Notes: a model not told the origin generated them from the sequence alone. A stretch of 14,022 bases of DNA from Methanobacteriota archaeon (GCA_030837265.1 JAUPKV010000444.1:1-14022), one strand, 5' to 3'; shown: positions 1-6,389, numbered from the stretch's first letter. Numbers and translations: made by a program.

Positions 1-2
1 AT

Positions 3-131
3 CTAATATGGATTTTGCTTGTGTTTATGTACTACACAGCAAACCAACTTCCTGCAGTGCCAAAAGTGTGTGAGAAGAAAGAGCAGAGGCTGGATGGATT
101 ATTTTGGAATGATATCAATGACTACAGCTGA
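3..131 (+). CDS. Possible 3' end of a coding frame cut by the window edge
   Basis: A frame open from the first bases runs for 42 codons to a TGA at 129-131. Its first residues are hydrophobic (LIWILLVF) and the rest is polar and charged, ending in NDINDYS, which would suit the tail of a membrane protein. No family is recognised. An open run of this length also arises by chance in AT-rich DNA, so this is only a weak candidate; the sequence left of the window would settle it. Confidence 0.2.
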   Translation, partial: LIWILLVFMYYTANQLPAVPKVCEKKEQRLDGLFWNDINDYS

Positions 132-222
132 CTATCCAGTTATTTGCAGTACAAAAAACGAAGTTTAAAACCATCCTTATGATGTGCCTGCTCATAAGAA
201 ACAATAACTGACCGTAAAACAA

Positions 223-594
223 TTACATTAAATATGTTGCACAAGCATTCTCCGATTCCCAGGCTGTAACACTGGTAACCTTGATTTTTGGATTTTTTAG
301 TGTAGTTTGGAGCGATTTTGCGATATATTTGGCAATGTTTTCCGAAGACGGTGGATTGCTATCATCAAAGTAATCGAGTTCATTTAAATATTTGTGATCC
401 AGCGTTGTCATGATTTCGGACACATTCTGTTTTAATTCTCCAAAATCCATCAGGATTCCGGCATCATTGAGGTTTTCTCCAGCAACACAAACTTCGATCT
501 TCCAGTTGTGTCCGTGAAGGTTTTCACACTTTTTGGCCACCATCTTAAGCTGATGGGCTGCTGCAAAATAGGTAACAACTTTTAACTCAAACAT
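223..594 (-). CDS. queD: 6-pyruvoyl-tetrahydropterin synthase / 6-carboxytetrahydropterin synthase (QueD-like)
   Basis: This 123-residue protein has the T-fold pterin-synthase pattern. The predicted zinc ligands are His14, His27 and His29. The last two lie in the motif C-x3-HGH (Cys23, catalytic), which is the form typical of QueD/PTPS-I rather than the Glu-type PTPS-III. Asp66-His67 (LDHKYLN) and Glu113 (WES) match the other active-site positions, and PSSENIAKYI is the family's PTxENIA segment. Known family role: QueD turns dihydroneopterin triphosphate into 6-carboxytetrahydropterin on the way to preQ0, which archaea use for archaeosine in tRNA. The ATG is preceded by AAGGAGA about 9 nt upstream, so this start is well supported. 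No other preQ0 gene is visible, so the gene stands alone here. T-rich sequence follows the stop on the minus strand. The split between QueD and other PTPS activities is inferred from the motif only. Confidence 0.88.
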   Translation of the reverse strand: MFELKVVTYFAAAHQLKMVAKKCENLHGHNWKIEVCVAGENLNDAGILMDFGELKQNVSEIMTTLDHKYLNELDYFDDSNPPSSENIAKYIAKSLQTTLKNPKIKVTSVTAWESENACATYLM

Positions 595-1007
595 ATCTAC
601 TAATCTCCTTACTGAACTTTAAGACATTGTTACTTAATAAATAGTTTTCCAAATTTGTAGACGTGTTTTTATATGAAAACAAATTATTTTTATAGATTCT
701 ATGAACTTTTATGTAATGCATCAAACATTTACAAAAATATGATCTAAGTAAATTCAGTACATTTAGAAGGATTTATGTCGTTCATCTCAAAGATATTGCA
801 GTTTGTATATATGTAAATATATATAATTAATCGCATTTTAAGGTACTCTCAAATATAACGATTCACCCGCGTAAGTCCTATAAAACTAACAAGGCATGAT
901 TGCACCAGTGCTAAAGTTAAAAAAATAATCTGAAAAATAAATAATTGCCATGCATAGTAGTGTATAGCTTTGATAAAACAGTTAGCTTGAAAAATAGCTA
1001 TAGTCCC

Positions 1008-1048
1008 CTACTGTGAACAAGGTAAATGAAAAGGTTTTTCCACAGTAG
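1008..1048. promoter_or_regulatory. Inverted repeat CTACTGTG-N25-CACAGTAG next to the ABM promoter
   Basis: The arms at 1008-1015 and 1041-1048 are exact reverse complements (8 of 8). The right arm ends a few bases before the TATA-like box at 1053-1060. That position, just upstream of TATA/BRE, is where archaeal activators or repressors often bind. A large-loop hairpin is the other reading, but if the TATA box is used the repeat is not transcribed. The operator role is inferred. Confidence 0.4.
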
Positions 1049-1052
1049 ATCA

Positions 1053-1060
1053 TATAAAAT
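1053..1060 (+). promoter_or_regulatory. TATA-like box of the ABM gene
   Basis: The sequence TATAAAAT lies about 57-64 nt before the proposed TTG start at 1117. A transcript beginning about 25 nt downstream (near 1083) would have a leader of roughly 35 nt that includes the GGTGG ribosome site. Confidence 0.45.
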
Positions 1061-1116
1061 AAGAAAAAAATGGAACTTTTAATAAAGTGAATAATATTCA
1101 TAAGCTGGTGGCTTTA

Positions 1117-1407
1117 TTGACAATAAGAATTATTGCAAAATTCCATGTCCAACCTGAGAAAGCTCAAGAGTTTTTAGGTTTGTGCAAAAAAATTATTGAC
1201 GAAACAATAAAAGAAGATGGCTGCATAGAATATGGACTTTATCAGGATTTGCAGAACCCGGAAATTCTTACTTTTTTGGAAGAATGGCGCGATGAAAGTA
1301 GTATTGATGAGCATATGAAATCTAAACATTTTACAGAAATATTCCCCTTGTTTTCAGAGTGCCTTGTAAAAGAAGCTGAGGTTGGTTTGTATAAAAAAAA
1401 GCTGTAA
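1117..1407 (+). CDS. Antibiotic biosynthesis monooxygenase (ABM/YgiN-like) family protein
   Basis: From the proposed start the protein has 96 residues, the normal length of a single ABM domain. It opens with TIRIIAKFHVQPEKAQEF, which matches the family's first strand and helix. It continues with DEGCIEYGLYQDLQNP-like and FLEEWRDESSIDEHMKSKHF segments (here EDGCIEYGLYQD), the dimeric ferredoxin-like fold. Family members act on quinones, polyketides or haem, usually without a cofactor; the substrate cannot be read. The frame also opens at a GTG at 1087, but that adds ten residues the family lacks. The TTG at 1117 is better: GGTGG lies at 1107-1111 with a 5-nt gap, and the product then begins just before the first strand. 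The gene is single, with its own TATA-like box and a T-run terminator behind it. Confidence 0.82.
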   Translation: MTIRIIAKFHVQPEKAQEFLGLCKKIIDETIKEDGCIEYGLYQDLQNPEILTFLEEWRDESSIDEHMKSKHFTEIFPLFSECLVKEAEVGLYKKKL

Positions 1408-1462
1408 GTTCCCTGTCATACTTTTAATGCATAAGCGTTTGAGGTTGTAGGGGAAAGTTATT

Positions 1463-1495
1463 AAAAAAAAACGAAACTATTTCTTTGTTTTTTTT
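1463..1495. terminator. A-run/T-run hairpin terminator behind the ABM gene
   Basis: Nine A residues (1463-1471) pair with eight T residues (1488-1495) through a stem that continues with C1472-G1487 and neighbouring pairs. It ends in a T8 run on the plus strand, 56-88 nt after the ABM stop. T-runs alone can end archaeal transcription. The A-run gives the same signal on the minus strand, but no minus-strand gene that it would serve lies just to its right. Confidence 0.55.
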
Positions 1496-1784
1496 AAACT
1501 TAGGGAATACACACGGTTTTTCAGATTAAAGACTATCTAAAAGTATACAATCGAGTGTAGCAAAAATTGATCGTTCTCTAATATTCGGTTGTATTAATAG
1601 ATACCTTGAGAATAAGTAATTTCTCGAAATTTTCAGTTAATCTACATCTAGTGTTCTGTTGGTTTCAATGATCTCTTCGATACTTCTCTAACTTAAATTT
1701 ATTATCAATAGCCTGAGATAATAATAGTTAAGAGATATTTCTGTATATTGATCTGGAAAAGTATCAAAAAGGTAAAGGGGTGGC

Positions 1785-1886
1785 ATGCTTGGAGACTACG
1801 ATTTCGAAATTCTCTTAAAACACAAGACTCTCAAAGAGTGTGAGAGTTTTATCAAGGATTATGTAGAGGACATTATTAGAAAGTAA
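1785..1886 (+). CDS. Possible small protein, 33 residues
   Basis: An ATG preceded by GGGGTGGC opens 33 codons ending at TAA. The GGTG core fits the archaeal anti-Shine-Dalgarno, although the gap to the ATG is short. The product starts MLGDYDFEILLKHK and is rich in Asp, Glu, Lys and Ile with one Cys, a composition more like a real helical protein than random AT-rich DNA. A stop lies three codons upstream, so it cannot be extended. No family is recognised. It could be a short functional protein or a relic of a longer gene. Confidence 0.33.
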   Translation: MLGDYDFEILLKHKTLKECESFIKDYVEDIIRK

Positions 1887-1927
1887 CTATCACAGTCAAT
1901 TACAAATCTATTGGAGTAATCAATTCC

Positions 1928-1963
1928 AGAAAGCGCTTTCTAAGTTCAGATCACCGTCCGGTG
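1928..1963. repeat. 14-bp perfect palindrome plus adjacent small hairpin
   Basis: AGAAAGCGCTTTCT at 1928-1941 is its own reverse complement. At 1952-1963 CACCG and CGGTG pair around two bases. Both lie 50-85 nt beyond the minus-strand stop of the pentapeptide gene. They could be a protein-binding site or transcript-end structures; there is no clear T-run next to them. Confidence 0.35.
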
Positions 1964-2012
1964 GGGCTCGAACTTGAGTTTTAATCATTGTTGCCCCATT
2001 ATGGAATTAGTA

Positions 2013-2996
2013 TTATTTTTTGTTTTTCTCAAAAAGTGCAGGATACTTATTTTTTACTTGTATGAGAAGTTTTTCATCTAATTTCGCATTATAAAGTGTT
2101 TTCACATTAGAAAGCTGGTCAACTGTTAAGTTTTGAGCTCCTTCAAGCTTAGCTTCTTCAAGTTTTGCCCCTTGAAGATTAGCCTTTCTAAAATTTGTAT
2201 CTTTAAGGTTGGCCTTCACGAGGTTAGCATCTTGCAGGTTAGCTTTTTGCAGGTTAGCCCCATTAAGGTTAGCTTTTATAAGGTTGGCTTTTTTAAGATT
2301 AGCACTTTTCAAGTTAGAACCTTTAAGGTTAGCGTTTATAAGTTTAGCTTTTTCAAGGTTTGCTCCTTCTAATTTAGCTTCTTTAAGTTTAGCCCCTTCA
2401 AGGTTAGCTCCTACTAAATTTGCTTCTTTGAGGTTAGCTTCCTTAAGTTTAGCTTCCTGAATGTTTGCTTTTTGCAAGTTAGCTTTTTGCAGGTTAGCCC
2501 CATTGAAATTAGCTTTAATAAGGTTAGCTTCTTGAAGATCAGCCTCTTGAAGATTAGCCATATGGCCGTTTGTCTCTTGAAGGTCTGCTCCGTTTAGGTT
2601 AGCCCCTTGAAGGTTAGCCTTTTCAAGGTCAGCTCCCTGTAGATTAGCTCCTTGAAGGTTTGCTCCCTGCAGGTTAGCTTTCTCAAGGTCAGCTCCTCGA
2701 AGATTAACCTCTGTAAGGTTAGCTCCATGAAGGTTGGCTTTTTCAAGCTTAGCTTCTATTAGGTCAGTTCCATGTAGGTTTGCCTCTTGAAGATTAGTCT
2801 CCTGGAGGTCAGCTCCGTAAAACGAAGCCACTCGCAGGTCAGCTTTTTCAAGGTCAGCACCCTGTAGATTAGCTCCTTGCAGGTTAGCTCCCTGCAGGTT
2901 AGCTTTTTCAAAGTTAGCCTCCTGGAGGTCAGCCCCTTGAAAGTTAGCCCCTTGAAAATTTGATCCCCGAAGTTCTTTTTTTTCTGTTTTATCCAT
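2013..2996 (-). CDS. Pentapeptide-repeat protein, 56 uninterrupted repeats
   Basis: From the ATG at 2996 the protein has 327 residues. A short charged N-terminus (MDKTEKKE) is followed by 56 consecutive pentapeptides of the A(D/N)LxG type (residues about 9-288) without any loss of register. At four repeats per turn this should fold as a right-handed quadrilateral beta-helix of about 14 turns. One repeat (GHMAN, about residue 144) lacks the central Leu/Phe. The C-terminal cap of about 39 residues begins NLTVDQLSNVKTLYNAKLD, an ending seen in other pentapeptide proteins. No signal peptide or membrane segment is visible, so it should be cytoplasmic. Repeats 1-30 are acidic (about 22 acidic to 9 basic residues) and repeats 31-56 basic (about 12 to 23). 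No strong ribosome site is visible; a TTG just before the ATG is an unlikely start. Function is unknown; most family members bind partners or serve as scaffolds. Confidence 0.85.
   Translation of the reverse strand: MDKTEKKELRGSNFQGANFQGADLQEANFEKANLQGANLQGANLQGADLEKADLRVASFYGADLQETNLQEANLHGTDLIEAKLEKANLHGANLTEVNLRGADLEKANLQGANLQGANLQGADLEKANLQGANLNGADLQETNGHMANLQEADLQEANLIKANFNGANLQKANLQKANIQEAKLKEANLKEANLVGANLEGAKLKEAKLEGANLEKAKLINANLKGSNLKSANLKKANLIKANLNGANLQKANLQDANLVKANLKDTNFRKANLQGAKLEEAKLEGAQNLTVDQLSNVKTLYNAKLDEKLLIQVKNKYPALFEKNKK
2611..2916. repeat. Direct DNA repeat, 225-bp offset, inside the pentapeptide gene
   Basis: The stretch 2836-2916 is nearly the same as 2611-2691, an offset of 225 bases or exactly 15 pentapeptides. 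It encodes the block xEKAN-LQGAN-LQGAN-LQGAD-LEKA twice. A second pair, 2236-2264 and 2476-2504, is offset by 240 bases (16 repeats). These suggest growth of the gene by in-frame duplication. Confidence 0.7.
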
Positions 2997-3137
2997 CAAA
3001 AACTAAACGTCTTTGAACTTAAATAAATTTTACTATATTCAAGTTCCAATTTCAGTTCATGTGAAAGATTATGTTTTTGAGAAAAATATTTTGTAAATTT
3101 TTTTAAGAATTTTAAACATATACATTACAATAATAGC

Positions 3138-3167
3138 TGAAAAAGAATAGATTGAAAAAGAATAGAT
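3138..3167 (-). terminator. 15-bp tandem repeat giving two T5 runs behind the PKD gene
   Basis: TGAAAAAGAATAGAT occurs twice head to tail (3138-3152 and 3153-3167, exact). Read on the minus strand, downstream of the PKD gene stop at 3224, it presents two TTTTT tracts 15 nt apart. Spaced T-tracts are a known archaeal transcription-end signal, so this is a likely terminator between the PKD and pentapeptide genes. Confidence 0.5.
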
Positions 3168-3223
3168 AAGAGAAAAGTGATGAAGATTATAGGTCCTCAT
3201 CTTATTTTTCATTCTTACCTATT

Positions 3224-4894
3224 TTATTTTCTTATATATAGAACACCTGCAAACAAGCTTATTATCCCCATAAACACCTCAAATCCAGGTACTTTTCCTC
3301 CGTTTCCAGAAGTTCCTGTTTTTTGTGTATGTTCTACATTACTTGTGTTGTTTGCCATATTTTGTTCAATTTTCGGAGTTCTATTTTGGGACTGTGCTTC
3401 GTTCACAGTTCCACTTGTAATTACCTTGCCTGTAATTGCAAATGGAGAGAATCCGGGAGTTTGAGCAGTGAAATACAGGTATTTATCATCTTCTCCTAAC
3501 AGAGTTGTTGGAAGGGCATTCCATTTATTATCACTGTACCTATTTAGGGTGATAGAATACTTGTCTATGTTTTTATCCTGTATCCAGGATTTTTCAACCT
3601 TGAACTTCACTACTGCATTTTCAATTTTGTCGGGAGTTACAACTCCACCGCTTCCAACCCATATATTTATAAATTTATAGATTTCGTCGGCAGGTGGCTC
3701 TGCAACCAGAGTAGACTGATTTTTAAGCATCTCAACTATAGTTGTTGTCTTGCCGACAGTGGTTTTTGAATCAAAGCTAATGTTCACTACCGAAGTGACG
3801 TTTTGAGGAAAAGCAAAATCAACAGAGTTTCCATTTCCAATAAAATTCTGTGAAATCTCTTTAGCTTCGACATTGCTTTGTGGTTCAGGAGAACCTCCTA
3901 CACTCCCACCTCCGCTTCCGCCGCTGCTACTGCCGCTACTACTGCTATCTTCTACAGACGCAGATCCAATACTATCTCCACCACCATCTCCACTGCCACT
4001 ATTATCACTGTCACTACTTGAGCTACTCGGGTCTTTAACAGTTATTATTTTAGAGATTGCGTTTGTTCCATTTTCATTGCTTGCTGCCAGGCTGACAATA
4101 AAGTTTCCTGTTTTTGAATAATTATGCGTTGGATTACTCTCGACAGAATACTTCCCATCTCCAAAGTCCCAGTAAAACCCATTTCCGTTTTGTGAGGTAT
4201 CTATAAACTGTACAGTAAGACCATTGGAAGTGTTTGCGTCAAAGTTTGGAATTGGAAGAACTTTTCCCTGCCCCTGTACGATTATATCCTGAGCTGTCGC
4301 ATCCCAACCATTAGCATTGCTAACTTCCAAAACAACTCGATAAATCCCTGGAGAGGTAAAAACAAACGTTGGACTCTTTTCAGCTGAGGTATTTGTCAGC
4401 CCAAAATACCACAAACTTGAATTTGCATCTGTACTGCTGTCAGTAAATGTTACTTCCAACGGTGCATCTCCGGAAGTGGTGGATGCGGAAAAATTAGCAA
4501 CTGGCAGACCTGATGTGTTTTGATTCGCAATAATATAATCTATTTTTTTAAGTGAATCATTTCCTTCAGGTCCCCATACTTCCAATGTAGCGTTAAAGAC
4601 TCCATAAGCTCCTGTTGATCCAAATGTGATCCCGGTAGTTTTGTCTGCAACACTGTAGGACGAACGCCCCGTTTGAGGATTATAAAAACTCCAACGCCAT
4701 TTGGTAACTTCTCCTGTAACGTTACTATTTAACCTGACATCTAAAGGAACAGTTCCTTTTGTAACACTGGCAGTAAAATCATTGATCGTTACATTACCTG
4801 CCGCAGAAACTACTGGAATTGCCGGTATAAAAATTAAAGTTGCTTGAAATAAAAGTGTAACTAATAATACAAATGCTGAAATACATTTTTTCAT
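3224..4894 (-). CDS. Secreted surface protein: PKD domains, PGF-pre-PGF domain, PGF-CTERM anchor
   Basis: The 556-residue protein begins with a signal peptide: MKKC, then a long hydrophobic stretch ending near PVVSAA (about residue 32). Three PKD-like beta-sandwich domains follow at about 34-122, 131-207 and 214-287; only the third has the classic WDFGDG motif. A Ser/Gly/Asp linker (about 289-336) leads to a PGF-pre-PGF domain (about 342-490, ending TPGFSPFAI). A polar spacer comes next, then the tail at 533-556: GKVPGFEVF, a hydrophobic segment and a final IRK. This PGF-CTERM signal is cut and lipid-anchored by archaeosortase ArtA, so the protein should sit on the outer cell surface, probably glycosylated (many N-x-S/T sites). 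The frame opens further upstream, but the ATG at 4894 follows GAGGAGG six nt away and starts the signal peptide. Its ligand or partner is unknown; PKD domains usually serve adhesion or protein-protein contact. Confidence 0.9.
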   Translation of the reverse strand: MKKCISAFVLLVTLLFQATLIFIPAIPVVSAAGNVTINDFTASVTKGTVPLDVRLNSNVTGEVTKWRWSFYNPQTGRSSYSVADKTTGITFGSTGAYGVFNATLEVWGPEGNDSLKKIDYIIANQNTSGLPVANFSASTTSGDAPLEVTFTDSSTDANSSLWYFGLTNTSAEKSPTFVFTSPGIYRVVLEVSNANGWDATAQDIIVQGQGKVLPIPNFDANTSNGLTVQFIDTSQNGNGFYWDFGDGKYSVESNPTHNYSKTGNFIVSLAASNENGTNAISKIITVKDPSSSSSDSDNSGSGDGGGDSIGSASVEDSSSSGSSSGGSGGGSVGGSPEPQSNVEAKEISQNFIGNGNSVDFAFPQNVTSVVNISFDSKTTVGKTTTIVEMLKNQSTLVAEPPADEIYKFINIWVGSGGVVTPDKIENAVVKFKVEKSWIQDKNIDKYSITLNRYSDNKWNALPTTLLGEDDKYLYFTAQTPGFSPFAITGKVITSGTVNEAQSQNRTPKIEQNMANNTSNVEHTQKTGTSGNGGKVPGFEVFMGIISLFAGVLYIRK

Positions 4895-5030
4895 ATACTT
4901 CCTCCTCAGATAACTACTTGATAAAAAATATTTTAACATCACAACATCTGGTAGAATTGAACCACATTTTCTATTTTTGTGTATTTTCCTACCTTTCATT
5001 TGAATTTCATTAATAAATAAAAAATATCCG

Positions 5031-5040
5031 AAATATAAGC
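5031..5040 (-). promoter_or_regulatory. Possible TATA box of the PKD surface-protein gene
   Basis: On the minus strand this reads GCTTATATTT. It would start a transcript near 5010 with a leader of about 115 nt. Other AT-rich candidates lie closer to the gene, so the choice is uncertain. Confidence 0.3.
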
Positions 5041-5484
5041 TTTTTTATAAATTAGAAAAGTTAAAAAGTAATTTTTTTAAAGTAAGACTTATTAACTCCC
5101 AATTCTTTCGAAGCTCAAGAATACATCTTTTAAAGTGAAATAAAGTTGTTCATTAAATTGTGGAAGAAGATCTTAGACAATCCTACCAAAAAGCTATCCA
5201 AGTCAATTGAATAAAAGAACCTTAGCATGCTGTTTACTTTTCTATTTACTTAACATAAAATACGGAATATTTATGTTCAATTAATAAGTAAAATAAGAAT
5301 GTATGCATATTTCAATATACTTCAATATCTCGAATATCTATGTAAGCCGTTATCTGTGTTCGTAATCTATTAATACTATAAATAATTCCCAAAATAGCAA
5401 AGTGTATCTCTCACATGATTCTAAAAGCTGAAGATACATCTAAAATTGGGTGACAAGCTTAACTTTCTAATGACTTTATTTTCA

Positions 5485-5625
5485 CTAATTAAGAAGAATT
5501 TGAAAATTTGAGAACTTGTATCTTCTTTGTTCTAAGAAATCTGTTCCAGTTTCAACTTTTTTAAACTTATTTAACAGTGTCCCTTTAAAACAAGCTCTCA
5601 ATTTTCAAAATTTTTTCTCGATTCA
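5485..5625. repeat. Imperfect inverted repeat, MITE-like or hairpin-forming
   Basis: Bases 5499-5518 and the reverse complement of 5591-5610 agree at about 18 of 20 positions with a one-base slip. Weaker similarity extends outward to about 5485 and 5625. The core holds no open frame. A third partial copy of the arm (ACAAGTTC, 5625-5632) lies just outside. The element could be a small non-autonomous mobile element or a structured transcript; no target-site duplication is obvious. Confidence 0.4.
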
Positions 5626-5711
5626 CAAGTTCTGAGGTGTTGTCTGGTAAATATTGGTTTAAAAATGGGACTTCACAATGAAAAAATTAATAAAGATTAA
5701 GCTATAAACAG

Positions 5712-5719
5712 TATAAATA
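5712..5719 (+). promoter_or_regulatory. TATA-like box ahead of the small hypothetical gene
   Basis: TATAAATA lies about 45 nt before the ATG at 5761. A start point 25 nt downstream would fall near 5742, after the GTG at 5734 and before the ATG, which favours the ATG as the start. Confidence 0.4.
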
Positions 5720-5760
5720 TTATAAGCAATTATGTGAACAAAGTATTACGGATCCTTCAC

Positions 5761-5994
5761 ATGAAGAGAAAATTCAAATCAGGAAACAACTATCTTATAT
5801 TGTATGACTGCGGTACTGCCATCCTGCGCTACGGAGATTCTCCTATCATTAAATGTGATTACTACGAAAGTGGAGACCTCATAATAATTAGGTTAAAAGG
5901 GAACACTATACAGATGAGGGTAGAGGAAGGATGTATTAGTTCGATTATAGGTGACAGGTGGGAGGAAGTTTATCCTTTCGAGATTGTATCATGA
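5761..5994 (+). CDS. Hypothetical protein, 77 residues
   Basis: From the ATG at 5761 the product has 77 residues: a basic start (MKRKFKSGNN), then alternating hydrophobic and polar stretches that predict a small all-beta fold (YLILYDCGTAILRYGD, KCDYYESGDLIIIRLKG, TIQMRVEEGC). There are three Cys but no paired zinc motif, no signal peptide and no membrane segment. The frame also opens at a GTG at 5734, adding nine residues, but the TATA-like box position argues against it. The ribosome site is weak (GGATCC seven nt upstream). A hairpin with a T-run before it lies 59-82 nt after the stop. The composition looks coding, but I do not recognise a family, and nothing in the neighbourhood indicates a role. 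Confidence 0.6.
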   Translation: MKRKFKSGNNYLILYDCGTAILRYGDSPIIKCDYYESGDLIIIRLKGNTIQMRVEEGCISSIIGDRWEEVYPFEIVS

Positions 5995-6052
5995 TTTCAA
6001 ACTTTTCTTGACGAAGCTAATTCCAGTATAAATGCCACTTAATCTGGTTTTT

Positions 6053-6076
6053 TCAATTTATATAATATTAAATTGA
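6053..6076. terminator. AT-rich hairpin behind the small hypothetical gene
   Basis: TCAATTTA (6053-6060) and TAAATTGA (6069-6076) pair perfectly around an 8-base AT loop. A run of six T residues stands just before the stem. It lies 59-82 nt after the stop at 5994, so a transcript-end role is plausible, though the T-run is on the wrong side for a classic terminator. Confidence 0.35.
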
Positions 6077-6257
6077 TCCTTTATTAGAGGAACTAACAAT
6101 ATTAGAATTCCTTATGAATAACTTAAGTAAATAACCTAATGATTTATTTCCATTAAATCGCACTTTACGGCCTGCAAACCAGTGTTCAGAAGGTTAACTA
6201 CTTTTTTCTTAAGTAACTGTATCGAAAAAGTTCGGAGAAACGCAAGGTATTTATAGG

Positions 6258-6389
6258 ATGAAAAAGTTTAAAAAACGTCAGGCCGAATGTTTCGGTCTGA
6301 AAAAGGGGCTTCATGAGAATGGGTCCGAATTACAAACAAAAAAAATCGGAAAAGCATGTAAATTTTATTCCGTGGACTCGATCTGGTGA
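6258..6389 (+). CDS. Possible small basic protein, 43 residues, overlapping the opposite-strand gene
   Basis: An ATG opens 43 codons: MKKFKKRQAECFGLKKGL and onward, to a TGA at 6387. It is Lys-rich with two Cys and has no recognised family. An AAGGT lies about 9 nt upstream, a fair but not strong ribosome site. Its last 25 bases overlap the 3' end of the better-supported minus-strand gene, and it runs across the hairpin that looks like that gene's terminator. It is therefore probably chance, but it reads well enough to record. Confidence 0.2.
   Translation: MKKFKKRQAECFGLKKGLHENGSELQTKKIGKACKFYSVDSIW
6270..6300 (-). terminator. Hairpin with T-run ending the 56-residue minus-strand gene
   Basis: Bases 6278-6300 form a nine-pair stem (TCAGGCCGA with TCGGTCTGA, one G-T pair) around five bases. 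On the minus strand the stem is followed after two bases by six T residues (6275 down to 6270). It lies 65-95 nt past the stop of the gene at 6365-6535. This is the textbook shape of an intrinsic terminator. Confidence 0.6.

Larger units (their letters stand above)
595..1086. other. AT-rich intergenic region between queD and the ABM gene
   Basis: No supported gene lies in these 492 bases; the only ATG with a ribosome-site-like lead (775) opens 13 codons. The stretch holds the divergent promoters of the flanking genes, and at its right end an 8-bp inverted repeat and a TATA-like box, listed separately. I see nothing else in it. Confidence 0.6.
1408..2012. other. Mostly non-coding stretch between ABM and pentapeptide genes
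   Basis: These 605 bases contain the terminator at 1463-1495, a possible 33-codon ORF at 1785-1886 and two short palindromes at 1928-1963, all listed separately. The rest is AT-rich with stops in all frames. A tRNA-like string near 1960-1980 does not fold as a tRNA. Confidence 0.55.
4895..5733. other. Long AT-rich intergenic region between the PKD gene and the small hypothetical gene
   Basis: The stretch holds the PKD promoter and leader at its left end and an imperfect inverted repeat at about 5485-5625. No gene is supported in between. A 16-codon run at about 5159-5209 (EEDLRQSYQKAIQ) looks coding-like, but it is too short and has no ribosome site. It may be a relic. Confidence 0.5.
5995..6364. 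other. Intergenic region holding two hairpins and a doubtful ORF
   Basis: The stretch contains the hairpin at 6053-6076, the stronger hairpin at 6278-6300, and the first part of a 43-codon plus-strand ORF at 6258-6389. I see nothing else supported in the remaining AT-rich sequence. Confidence 0.5.

Noticed and set aside
1951..1985. tRNA-like string GGTGGGGCTCGAACTTGAG resembling a reversed T-arm
   Set aside because: On the minus strand the bases beside GTTCGAG do not pair into a T stem, and no anticodon or D arm is found.
2133..2460. Open frames on the plus strand across the pentapeptide gene
   Set aside because: They are antisense images of the five-codon repeat, giving repetitive hydrophobic strings (RLAFCRLAPLRLAF) with no ribosome site.
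2040..2990. Regular short repeats suggesting a CRISPR array
   Set aside because: The period is 15 bp with codon-level degeneracy and no unique spacers; it is the coding pattern of the pentapeptide protein.
3873..4121. Leu/Pro-rich plus-strand frame opposite the PKD gene linker
   Set aside because: It is the antisense of the Ser/Gly/Asp linker codons and has no independent support.
5159..5212. Short coding-like run EEDLRQSYQKAIQ
   Set aside because: It spans only 16 codons after a stop, has no ribosome site, and cannot be told from chance.
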